A stretch of 64,000 nt of DNA from NCBI GenBank assembly GCA_012064415.1, contig SSNU01000098.1, positions 178,399 through 242,398 on the forward strand. The letters run 5' to 3'. The notes under the pieces were generated by a model that made no database searches, was not told the origin of the DNA, and saw only the letters and a program-made list of their open reading frames with translations. Shown here piece by piece: positions 36,679 to 48,100 of this stretch (position 1 is the stretch's first letter; each line of letters opens with the position of its first letter). This DNA comes from Gyrodactylus bullatarudis. Taxonomy: Eukaryota; Platyhelminthes; Monogenea; Gyrodactylidea; Gyrodactylidae. Both the position numbers and the translations under genes were made by a program.

Positions 36679-39600
36679 TCAAATTGGCTTTTTAAGAATG
36701 TCCAGGAAGAGGTAGCTCAAAAATACATTGAATATCAAAACACTTATCCAGTAAGAATTGCTCTGAATCCAATCCTGGAAAGAAATTTGAAGAGTTAGAT
36801 TTAAATTTAGGAACAAAATAAGTAAATTATAATTTTGAACCAAATAGTGGTTCTTCAGAGATCTGTTCGGCATAGATTGACTATTACGTACATACATGTT
36901 TTATTCTTTTCCTGGCATGAGATTTTTCAGAAAGCTTGACGCATTATCATCATTTTATATTCTTTATTTTTAAGAATCATTTTATAATCCTTATTTTTCA
37001 AGAATTTCTTTTTCTGTTACATAATCAGGTGGTAAGCGAACAACGTTGTAGTTAAAAAAAGTAAAATGCAATTCGGAGAAATCGGGAAAAGTAAGGCTAT
37101 TTGTAGTATAAACTTACCAAAAGGTCTACCAATGAGATGACAATTTCTCCTTCACGAGCTCGCTCATACTCTTGAGCTTTTTTATACCGGCTCAGTTGGT
37201 TAAGTGTTACCAGTTCTAATGGGGTAATTCCTGCAGTTTCTGGTAGCTTGGTGCAAATCCTAACATCAGGCATACTGGTCATATAATTAAATGTTTGGTT
37301 AAGATCTGTCTGCGATTCAGAAAATGTATGAAACAGGATGGGTAGTTCATCTTGAGGTGAATCTACAATCACATTGGACCGAATCTGGACGTTGGATGTG
37401 TCGGTTGGGATTACAACACTCGGTGAAAAGTTTTCCTCAAAGACTGATTTCTCCTCTTCTTCAACTCCCTCTTCTTCTTCGATCAACCGATTTTTATGAA
37501 CAGACTTTATACTTTTAATCTCGTTTATCATCAAATTCTTCGTTGTATGTAGACGCTTCTTCACTCCCCCATCGACAATGTAAAAGACTTGATCTGATTC
37601 CAAATCTTCATCTTTCTCGAAAGACTTTAACTGGAGAAGATGAAAATTTAGCATTAATTAAACAGTCTAACATGAAAAATTTTTAGTTTAGTAGAGAATT
37701 TTTTGCTAGAATTATTTCGTTCTAGGTTCTTAGGTAATATATCCCACAGGAACGTCTTATTTGGTAATGAATTAGCCCATGTCGCTGAATGTTACAGCTT
37801 ACTAATGGATCCCACCAAGACTGGTACGAAAGAAACTCACATAGCATCCAGTCTCGGTGGGATCCAGCTATATGTTGGACGAGTGGATTGAGCATTGGAC
37901 TACAATGCGAGAGGTCATAGGTTAAAATCCTAGGTTGTGGCATACTGAAGAGTCCAAAAGAGGACGAAACGCGCGTATATGTCTACCATATATGTATACT
38001 TAGATTATTTCTAAATGCTATATGAGTTTCTTCCGTACCAGTCTTGGTGGGATCCATTAGTAACCTGTAACATTCAGCGACATGGGCTAATTCATTACCA
38101 AATAAGACGTTCCTGTGGGATATATTACCTAAACACCTAGAACGAAATAATTCTAGTAACCTTTGTAAGTATAGGTGCTGCACTATTCAAGAGAATTTTT
38201 TGTTTATTTCAGTCATCTTCATCTTTAAAAATTCTATAATACAGATGTCTTAGGTACTAAAAAATAGAGACTTGTCGATGGAAATATTTTACAGAAGCAT
38301 AATTTTCCAAGTCTACTGTATCCTAATTGAGGTAGATTTCTTTCCTTCAAGATGCTTAAATATGAATAAAATTGAGTTGAAGTTGAGGTTTCGAAATAAA
38401 TAGATAAATTTTCAACTTTAAATAGCTCAGAAACTAGAAAATCTAAGAAAAAATTTTCTTTAACACTTTTGTTCATGTTCTTCTGTATAGGAAGGCAAGG
38501 CCATGCGGTTTCAGTTTTTACCAATTAACTCGAAAACTCTCGTAGAATTTTTAAAGCTGAACTTTTTGAAATCAGCGAAATATTCTCTGGTAAATACCAT
38601 TGAGTATAAAAATAGAAATGTCCAATTTGTAAGACCGGCTTATGGAACAGAAAAATTTTGAAAATGCTTTTTCATATCCATCAAATTGCTTAGGTCAAGA
38701 ACAAAAAGAAGGCTATGAAAAGATGAATTCTAAGAATATTGTAATAGTAACCCGAGGGTTTGATTACCTTTTCTCTATTTGAGATGTTTTTACCAACATC
38801 CTTGAATGGAGTTCGGCTAACATTTTCAATAGGTTTCTGAGTTAAGAGAGTGGGCAGAGTTCTTCTTCTAGGCTGCCATTCTCTTCGAAAATGTACCGGT
38901 TCCTTATCTTTATTATAAACCGGAGATAGATATTTTGCGTAGTTTGATGGGGAAAGGGATTCTGGAGGTATTGTACTCGGAGGTAAGGAACTCATTGTAT
39001 TAATAAGGGCAGTTGCATCTTCGGGCGATAGCCCTTCGTTAGCGGCATAGGCCATTAGGTAGTCTGGTTCAATTTTCATTTTTGGCTCTGAATACTCCAT
39101 AACTCCGGCAATGTGTAAGGGCTTGAAGTAGAAAATTGCTTTTAATTATTTTTCTTTATATCTGTATTCGATTAAAAATACTTGAGCCTTTTGTCATAAA
39201 TATACGCCTCGTAAACTTAAAATTAAAGTAGCAATTTTTTTATATAAAACCAGGTGACATGAAGGTGGGAAAAAACTCATTAATTTTTAGATTTCACGAG
39301 GAAATGAGCACATTAATAAGTTAAACTAAAAGGTTTTCTGAAAAAATTTAATCTGACGTTTAAGCTTAAAATTTTTATCAATTTCGAAGATTTAAAGCAA
39401 TACGATACAGAAATTTAATTATTAGACGAAGAATTCGATTTCTGTCATAGAGGTCCAAGAATTAATTAGACTTTTACATTCTTGATCATTTTCCTATTTG
39501 ATAACCCACAAATATTTTTCTGCCATATTTCACAACCCGTTTAACCCTTCAAGCCTCAATGGGTCATTTATAGGACAAGTAACTTTCTCAAGCTATAATT

Positions 39601-42600
39601 CCGTTTTAAAGAAACTGAAAATAATTTATTGACCACTTTTCTGAAATAAGAACTTCTTCTTCTTTCAAATGAGCTATGATGGTCATATGACTATGGGCCA
39701 ATAGTTCCTAACCTAAATGATTTTGAAAAAATTGCATATTCTGAAACCATAAAAAATTTCCAATCCTAGATATGTATCTTGAAAAAATTTTCTCTGCATC
39801 TTTAAGGGTTAATAAAATTTACTTGTGGATTAACAATTGGAGCAACATGAATGGGATACTTTCCACTGTGTTTCAGGCCATCCTTTGTCATGAGATAGCC
39901 TAACTTTTCCTGATGCCTAATCTGTTTATAAACATTCCTTTTCTCTTCGACTGGATCCCAAACAGATCCATAATATTGATCAAAATGATCACTGAAAAGG
40001 GTTGGATTATTGAACAATTTTGCAAGTGGTATCTTTGGAATATCTGATTGGGGTTTAATCTCAGGAACTATAGAGTTAATTTTTATTGGCAACAATTCAT
40101 TGTTGGTTAGTATAATAATTTCACTTACCTTTAGCAAGAGTTACGTAGGAATTAGATGAGGAAGTCCGGATAGTATTGCCCTCTTCGTCTAGCTCATCCT
40201 CTGAGCAGGCATCTGTGTCTACCGATGAGGATATACTGTCTCTGCTTTGCTCACTCTTCTTTATTGCTTTTTTTGGCTCAATGATAGTGGTTTCCTCGGA
40301 GAATTCTGTCTTTTTAGCAGTTGCTGTAGTTGGATTGGCATTGCCTAAAATTCTTGACATGAATGCTTCAGCGATACCCTTTCGAATTATATCACGAATG
40401 TTTTCAACGCCTGTCTCTGTTCTTATCTATGAAAACAAAAGAAATTCTTATTCACAGTATCATCATTTTTTATCAAACAATAGGATTAACAAGTGCTGGA
40501 AAACTTGAATAAATGTAAAGAAACTCAAATAATAATTCTCACGTTAGATAACTTAGTTGAATAGAAAAGTTCATGAAGTTGGTATATTCTGATGAAATCT
40601 CAAATTTTTCATCAGGGATTCGAATCTGTTAAGGAGATATAGGAATCCAGATCATGTTGGCTACTTTTACCGTTTGAATAAAATATGATCATTTTTCAAA
40701 TTTCGATTTGACGCCAAAATCTTATTTTTTTCTAATTTCGAACAATAATTTTCTTATTTATTTGAAAGTAGGAGTGTGGTCAAAGGAAATTTTTCAGGAT
40801 TAGAAAATATTGCCATTAAATTTCCATCAGATCCACCATTTTCGAGATATTTTAAATTAAATCAATTAAAATTTTTATATCCAAGCACAAAAGAAATTGA
40901 GATTTTCATAAAAGTCGCAAGCTGTGGGATTAAAAGGCTTGAATGAATTTCGTTAATTTAATTTTTCACTTTACTTACTCCACCCGGTTCTAGTTCTGTG
41001 ATTTGTTCTTCTGCTTCCTTATCTTCGTCTTCTTCAACAATTCCCTCTTGCTCCCTTCTTTTCTCTTCTAGAAGGGCTGCTTTCTTCCTTGCCCTCTTCG
41101 AGCTATAGGAGCCAGCTCTACTCAACATGGTTTTCTCATTCTTCATATGCTTTGTGATGATGGTTTTGGGGGGTAGTTCAAGGCCAACCTCAGGTGGGAC
41201 TGCATTTTCATTTTTATCCTTCTTATCTGACCCATAAAGACCTGAGATGATACCGGCAAGGATGTCTTTGGCACTTTGAAGAGCACTCTCAAAGGCTGAA
41301 TTGCCGTGTTTTGTCACTCGCATTAAACGGACCATATCCTGGAGATATTTTATGCCAGGCTGCTCAAATTCAGGATACATTTCCTTAACTAATTCCCGAG
41401 TTTCCAGGGAATATTCTCTAGCTAGTTGAGAAGCTTTGAAAGCTTTCTTGGTTATGTCCTTTATCTGTTCAAGTCTAGAAAAAAAAATTCAGTAATTCCT
41501 TCAGGGAAAATGCACCATGTAAAAATCTTATTCGGTCTTTTTATTATCGTCGATCAATCTTTGAAGAGCAACCCTCTTCAGCGATTCCTTCTGTTTTGAA
41601 TGTTAGTCGGTCTCCAGTTCTAGGTTTCACAAATTTCTACGACAGGTGGGTGTCTTGCTCATAAACTGAATTATGACAATTTTCTCAAAAATATCGTTAT
41701 AACAGATGAAAAATAGATTTATCTTCAAGATCAGAGTCGAAAAGGGTCTTAAATACGAGTTTATGAGAATGCAACCCAACCATCCCCTAAGAGGTTCTCA
41801 AAGAAGGTGATCCTCACAGTTTTTTGGACCAGATGCCAAAAACTTTTTTCAAGATCAGAATATTGATGTAATTGAGCATCCATCATATGATCCTATCTTA
41901 GCCTCGTCAGTTTATCATCTTTCCAGGTTAATGCAGCACTTTTTGAAGGGGAAAAAGTTACCTAATAAAGGAGAAGTCGAGAATGGCCATCTTTGATTCA
42001 AAAAGTCAAAAAATTGCAGAAATGTAATATTAATTCAAAAATAGGGAATATTTTGAATAGGAATTTAAGTTATCTTCATGTAGATTTTCAAATATATTTT
42101 ATCATCACAGCTTTCTCATTTCTTTTGACGCAATCTAATACATTTTTCTTGTTGTTTATGCTGACAGAATATCTGAAAGAAAACCCTCACTAAACTTGAG
42201 ATTATTTTTTCAGTTAAAATTTATTGTTTTTCTACAATTTCTCACTCATTGATTGCTGTGTTTGCTCTATTCTTTGCTTGATCTCCCCAATGTTGAGCCT
42301 TCTTAACAGCAGCATTAACCTCTCTCTGAATGTGATAGTTGTAGAGAAGCATATGAGGCTTTGTACCCTTGGTCCAGGATAGAAATACCAACTTTCCATG
42401 GATATATCGACCAGACTCAACTGTACCATCACGAAATCTAGTCTGACCAAATCCATGGCGAAGATTTTTCAGCCATTGACCTTCATAGGAAATCCCGTCA
42501 CTTCGATTACAAATCCCATAGCCTTGCCGATAGTCCCCTTCCCATTGACCAGAGTAGACTTCGACAGTTTCTGGGTCAATAGCAGCAATCTAATTCAAAA

Positions 42601-44356
42601 ATATTTTTTATTTTCAATTCTGTAAATTCAGTAAATCTTTCAGTCAAATTTGAGAAGGGCTTAAAGAGGTGGAGGAGTAATTATTTTATAGATTAATTTC
42701 TCTAAGATTCCCTCAGAATTCTCATTGGCTCACATTTAAAAATTTCCTAGTCTTTTAAATTGATTTTATTTCCCATAATTTCAATGCCCCAAATTGAAAA
42801 TAATCATTCAAGTACATAAAAAAAAGAATACCTTTCAATACACTTATCTTGATGGGCATAATTAATTTGTATTGTGCTATTTGAAAAAATAACTTTAACT
42901 CAAATCACAGTGTATTATTTTCACTCAATGATTTCATTCAAGGATTTCATTAAAGAAATTCTCTAAATACACTATATTCATCTATTCAATGAAATACCAA
43001 TACTACTATAAAGTAAAAGATACATGGAAGATGATAGATGTAGCAATAAGAGAAAAAGACTTGTAGGGAATTTATTAATAAAATAGGATAGGAAAAAGAT
43101 GGAGAGAAAGAAAGATCCAGAATGGATGATGTTGATGATGATATATAAGACACAGCAATGCATAAGGCATAATAAAAAATACACAACAATGCAGAAGAGC
43201 TTCTATTGGTAGTCTAACCCTATAGTGTGTCACATGTTTTTTTAATGAAGATTATTGATTGAAATTTCAATATTGTAGTAATTATTTATTCCCTGTCATA
43301 ATAAAAAAGTTTATTAGAGAGCATTCGGCGGCCTCTTTCTCATAGATAGTAAAAAATTGAAATTCTCACTTCATCAAGTTGAAAAATTGATTCTGTATTA
43401 TTGAAGTTATTGGTAGGATTCGAACTGTACGTTGATCTACCGGAAGAAGATCCATGACGTCGGAAGCCAGTCTCTTTGTACACATTGGGATGAAGAATAT
43501 TTGAGAGAGATCGAGCCCTTGAACGATAACCTGAATTGAATAGATCTAATCTTGAGGAACGTTTAGTATCCAACTTTGCCATCCTCTTGAGTAAGAGATC
43601 TGACTTTTTCGAAGATAAAACAAATCCACATTTATATTTGGTGCTTAGACGCAACATGGTGGCCAATGATTTTGGAATCTTTTTAGTTTGATTACCATAT
43701 GGTTCCTCTTCATCAACAGCCTTATCAAGATCAACAGCATCGCCTGATCTTTGGCTAGTAAGACTGCCTCTCCGGGTCATCTGACCAGAGGCTGAGTTTA
43801 TCTGATTCATTTGGCGTTTTGCCAGTTCAGCAGCTATGGCAGCTTCCTCAGGAAAGAAATTTATCACTTCTCCATATGGTATTGAACGGCGGACACCAAG
43901 ACCTTGTCTAACACCGTTCTTGTACTCACCAGAATATGTTCCACCATCAGCATAGGTCTCAACGCCGAAAGATGGAAAACCGTTCTCGAAGCTGCCTTCG
44001 AATTTTCCAATTGACTGATCTTTGCATTTAACACCCTTGACAATGAAATCATCTTGGAATTTTCCCATGATAATCCAGTCTTCTCGAGTGAAGACTCCAA
44101 AACCATTACGACGATTCATGGCCCACTCTCCCTCGTACATGGCACCAGGTGCATTTGGCCATAGAAAAACTCCACTTTTTTCAGAGCCTTCGTCCCATAG
44201 ACCGGTATATTCGCCTTGGCACTTATCTTTAGTAATAAGGCCAAGGCCAACAGCCCGTTCATTAAGCCACTCTCCAATATAAATTCCCATATCTTTAAAC
44301 TCATAACGACCAGCAGGTAGACACAGGGTCCCCTCTGGAGTCGCTGTATTTGTCAT
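36679..44356 (-). CDS. JPH: Junctophilin (MORN-repeat, tail-anchored ER/plasma-membrane tether)
   Basis: Junctophilins bridge the plasma membrane (MORN repeats) and the ER/SR (C-terminal helix) in excitable cells. Eight exons: 43370-44356, 42246-42589, 40979-41474, 40129-40426, 39823-40067, 38768-39121, 37118-37630, 36679-36774. They total 3333 nt, or 1110 aa, with all phases closing. The N-terminus has a MORN block (YIGEWLNERAVGLG, YEGEWAMNRRNGFG, YSGEYKNGVRQGLGVRRS), then a joining region. Exon 2 carries the second MORN block (YSGQWEGDYRQGYG, YEGQWLKNLRHGFGQTRF), as in vertebrate JPH. An alpha-helical segment follows (REYSLETRELVKEMYPEFEQ; human has ARELSPDFYQ), then a long acidic, low-complexity divergent region. 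The last exon is a tail anchor (YWISVLIFNVFLSYLFLDIL) ending KKPI. It is longer than the vertebrate proteins (~650-750 aa) because of the divergent region. Introns hold a dead mariner and the hammerhead element. Confidence 0.92.
37876..37930 (+). promoter_or_regulatory. tRNA-like internal pol III promoter (A and B boxes) of a SINE-like element
   Basis: TGGACGAGTGG at 37,876 resembles an A box and GGTTAAAATCC at 37,920 resembles a B box (consensus GGTTCGAATCC). Their starts are 44 nt apart, as in tRNA genes. No intact tRNA cloverleaf was found, so this is read as a tRNA-derived retroposon head. It lies directly upstream of the hammerhead. Confidence 0.55.
37933..37987 (+). ncRNA. Type I hammerhead ribozyme (Schistosoma-like minimal form)
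   Basis: All conserved core parts are present in order: CTGAAGA at 37,945-37,951; stem II GTCC/GGAC (52-55 with 62-65) closed by loop AAAAGA; GAAA at 37,966-37,969; a minimal stem III ACG/CGT (69-71 with 74-76); and cleavage nucleotide A at 37,977 after GT (a GUA site). Stem I pairs GGCATA (39-44) with TATGTC (78-83): five Watson-Crick pairs and one G-U, with no mismatch. A three-pair extension, GGT with ACC, follows across a small internal loop. The segment GACGAAACGCGCGT is the same as the short hammerheads carried by schistosome SINE-like and Penelope-like retroelements. Predicted self-cleavage lies between 37,977 and 37,978. Confidence 0.85.
40590..40930. mobile_element. Family B inverted-repeat element, partial copy
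   Basis: TTTTCATCAGGGATTCGAAT, TTTCGATTTGACGCCAAAAT and the following tract repeat the arm of the element at 25,575-26,195 with scattered differences; the opposing arm is degraded. It lies in a junctophilin intron. Confidence 0.5.
41655..41992 (+). pseudogene. Dead mariner transposase fragment
   Basis: The plus strand reads NFLKNIVITDEK, then a stop, then IYLQDQSRKG (functional mariners have TGDEKWI). Further on it reads FFQDQNIDVIEHPSYDP and LMQHFLKGKKLPNKGEVENG, collinear with the open copy at 63.5-64 kb. The Trp codon after DEK is a TAG stop, frames shift, and the third catalytic Asp (PSD in the open copy) is changed (SSV). It is a decayed member of the same family, lying in the junctophilin intron between exons 2 and 3. 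Confidence 0.75.
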
Positions 44357-45156
44357 TATGTTTAGTTTTTACGAATTTGATGAATGATTTCGTTTATAAA
44401 TCCAGGTACTTTGATAATATCCATGAGTTGATTTTCTATCGGGATTACTATCCAAAATTAAGAAGGCTTCAACAGCTTCTTAAGTGAAAATTTCACTGTG
44501 AAATTCTTGAAAATTAAAATTCTTTTATCTCCTTTGCTCTGTAGGAGAAATTGATCAAAATAATCCAGAATTCTCTATTAAAAGTGGAAATTTATATACC
44601 GAGATGTTGAGAGGGGATTTTCGTCAAAAAATAACTCTACAAATCTCGTTATCTCTCGGTAAATTCAATAGAGAAAGTGGGGTAAAATCACTGATGAAAG
44701 ATTTTCTACTGGTATTTAAAATTAATTTTTATCCTATGAAGGTTTTCTTTTTTCGATCCAATAAACTAGAATGTGAGATAGACATTTTCCTATTAGATTT
44801 GATCTTGCATGCACAAATGCGTAGGTGTTACAACTTATCCCTAACAACATGCACCAATCTGAAACTTGATGAAAATTTAATTGATTAAATTGAAACTGGA
44901 GCAAACCTTGATATTCAAATATAATTTGTTGATTACGCTCAATCAGATCTATCCAGAGATGCAATTTGAGAAAACTAACTGAACATATATTAAAAACGTT
45001 TTTATAAAATAAACAAAGTTACATTATGCAATAATCTGATAAATTACTTTTCTATTTACTAGTGGAAATTCTCAATTAGTTTTTAGCCAAGGAGAAGTAT
45101 TTTGTTTAAGTATTACCATATAAGAAAACTTATTCGAATCAACTTCTGCTTACCAC
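44357..45156. promoter_or_regulatory. Shared 5' region between junctophilin and EPRS
   Basis: The two genes start head to head 800 bp apart. No coding exon is supported here; the open frame at 44,604-44,888 has no recognisable domain. The region must hold both promoters and 5' UTRs, but I cannot point to a TATA box or Inr with confidence. Confidence 0.4.
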
Positions 45157-48100
45157 ATGTCCTATCGTAAGACTAATTTCTTATATGCCTTATAGATAAT
45201 GAGTTATCGACTGTGTTAGAGTCAAGTTATCAAGATATCAAAGGTTTCAATGTTGAGTAAGTATATTGTTGATTATTTCGAGGGATTTTGTAAAAACAAT
45301 CATACCACAACAAGCCAATGATTCTTTGATTTTCAATTGGATTCGTTTTTCTCTTATAACATGCAGAAGTAACCCTGCTCATGAATGGCTAGCGATTCTT
45401 AATGAAAATCTTGAACTTAAATCTTTCATTAATGGTAATGATTTATGTTTGGGAGATATTTTCATTTTTCTCACATTACATTCTGAACCTGAATGGCTAT
45501 CCCAATTTAAATCAGAAACGCCCTTCAAGAATCTGGTCAGATATTACAATTTCTTCATATCCAACTCTAAATTTCAACCTTTGCTCAAAAATCTTATGGC
45601 TAAGAAAAAAATCACATTCGTAAAAGAAGAGGCTAGCTCTTTGAAATTCGAAGAAGGAGGTAAATTTGAACCTCTTCCTGGTGCTGTGAAAGGCAAAGTT
45701 GTTGTTCGATTCCCTCCTGAGGCTAGTGGTTTTATTCATATTGGCCATGCTAAAGCTGCCCTCCTTAATCATTATTACAAAGAGGTCTATGATGGAAAAC
45801 TGATACTTCGTTTTGATGATACTAACCCTGCCAAGGAAAAAGAAGACTATGAGAAAGCAATTCTAGAAGACTTGCCAAAAATCGGTTTCAAGCATGATAT
45901 ATTCTCTTATACCTCGGATCACTTTGAATTGATGCTGAAATATTGTGAAAAATTAATCAAGGAAAATGTTGCTTATGCTGATGATACTAACCCTGAGCTT
46001 ATGAAAGAACAGAGAGAACGAAGGGAAGAGTCTGCCTGTAGATCAAATACTGTTGAAGAGAATCTTCGTAAATGGAATGAAATGCTCAAAGGTTCTCCTG
46101 AGGGTCAAAAATGTTGCATTCGGGTAAAGATTGATATGAAATCAGACAATGGAGCTCTTCGTGATCCAACTATTTATCGCTGCAAGACTGAACCTCACAC
46201 TAGAACTGGAAATAAATACAAGGCTTATCCTACTTATGACTTTGCATGTCCGATTGTCGATTCTATTGAAGGAGTTACGCATTCCTTACGTACGTCTGAG
46301 TACAATGACAGAAACGATCAATACTATTGGATGTGCGATGCATTGGGCCTCAGAAAGCCTATTGTTTATGATTACTCGAGATTGGCTCTTCAAAATACTC
46401 TCTTATCCAAAAGGAAACTGACATATTTAGTCGAAGAAGGGTTTGTAACAGGATGGGATGATCCTAGGATGCCAACTGTCCGTGGTATCCTTCGACATGG
46501 AATGACACCAGAAGGTCTTCGATCCTTCATAATTGCCCAGGGCTCCTCAAGATCAGTCACCTACATGGAATGGGACAAATTGTGGTCATTCAATAAGAAA
46601 TATCTTGAAGTTAAATCAAAGCGTTACACTAGCCTTCAATTAACTCCAAATAATCCTGCCACATTGTCAGAAGACATTCCTCCAAATGGTTTGATTCGTG
46701 TCAAGATTAATGGTCAGACCAAAGTGGAGAAAAAATCGGTAAGCAATTGAAATTCTGATTGATTTAGATTCCTAATCATCCAAAAGACGAGTCATTAGGA
46801 TTTCGGGACCTGTGGGTTGGACCATTAGTCTTTGTTGAGTATGCAGACGCCCTCTCTTTTGTTCCTGGACAGAATGTGACCTTCATTAATTGGGGAAACA
46901 TGAAAGTTGATAAAATCAACCAAGTCAACTCTCGTATATCTGACATTGAAGTTACCCTCAACATTACAGACACAGTAAGTGACATTATTAAATTTTCTCA
47001 ATAAAATACTTATGTTATGATTAAAAACTCTTGTAGGATTTCAAAAAGACCCCCAAGATCAATTGGCTTGTTGACTCCGACTGTGATCCTAGCAACAAAT
47101 CAATTGTGAATGTGCCAATAAATTGCATATTCTACTCTCATGTGTTAACAAAAGCAGTCCTCTCAAAAGATGATGATTTCAAAAACTTTATCAATAAAAG
47201 TACACGAGTAAGTCATAGTTGTAATTTCTCTTTAAAAATACAACTATCTACTTTTAAGTAAATAATGAATATTCATTTTTTATCTTCAGAAAGATGAATG
47301 TCATCTGGGCGATCCCCTTATTGGAAATGTCAAGAAAGGTGAAATAATTCAGCTTATGCGTAAAGGTTTCTTTATTTGCGACGAGGAGTACAAACAAAAG
47401 AGGTAAGTCTAAAGGCAATTGTCAACTAGCAAAACTAAACATTTGACCTGGTTTAGTGATGTGTCAGATGGAGAACAGCCCTGTGTCCTTATTTATATCC
47501 CTGATGGATCTGTAAAAGAAAAACCTGAGACTGGTATCAAGGTCAAAATGGAGGCTGCCAAAGGAGATTCGAAAAAAGAATCAGAGAAAAAGAAGACACC
47601 AAACCCTGATAATTTGACACCTGAAGAACGAGAAAAAGCAGAGAAGAAGGCCCGAGAAAAAGAGGAGAAGAAGCTTGCTCGCAAAGCAGGCAAAGATGCT
47701 GCAAAGAAGGCTAAAGAAAATCCGGATGAAGTTAGCCAGGAGAAAAAATTACCTCAACCGCCTAAAGAGGAGAAGCAAATTACAAGTAACTTTTACCTTT
47801 ATTAATTATTATCTTTGCAAATAATTTTTAAATAGTTTGAAATCAGTAGATAGTTTTCAAATCACCTACTCAAAAGAAAATTTATTATTTTTACTATTGA
47901 TTTTGTTGAAATTAGTTTTTTGAGAACCATTGCCAAAAATAATCACTAAACCCAAATTTGTTTCAAGAAGATAACCAAAATCAACAGCCAAAAAAGAATA
48001 AAACCGTAAAACCACAAGCTTCCAATGCTCCTAAAACAGAGCAGCCAGCTAAAAAGAAACAAACAAAACTTGGCATTGGCTCAACGAAATCTGAGAATCC

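Larger units (their letters stand above)
37705..38157. repeat. Inverted repeat with ~140-bp arms flanking a hammerhead-bearing retroposon
   Basis: The left arm (37,705-37,847) runs from CTAGAATTATTTCGTTCTAG through AATATATCCCACAGGAACG and GCCCATGTCGCTGAATGTTA to GAAACTCACATAGCAT. The right arm (38,014-38,157) is its reverse complement with few differences. The loop of about 165 bp holds a pol III-like promoter and the hammerhead. The left arm also has a local hairpin, GGATCCCACCAAGACTGG against CCAGTCTCGGTGGGATCC. The whole unit lies in the junctophilin intron between exons 6 and 7. Confidence 0.75.

Noticed and set aside
37876..37940. Genuine tRNA gene
   Set aside because: A and B boxes are spaced correctly, but no acceptor stem or anticodon arm can be folded; it is tRNA-derived only.
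42978..43189. Two hydrophobic minus-strand frames
   Set aside because: They arise from an AT-rich, Ile/Leu/Ser-coding low-complexity stretch in a junctophilin intron and have no splice context.
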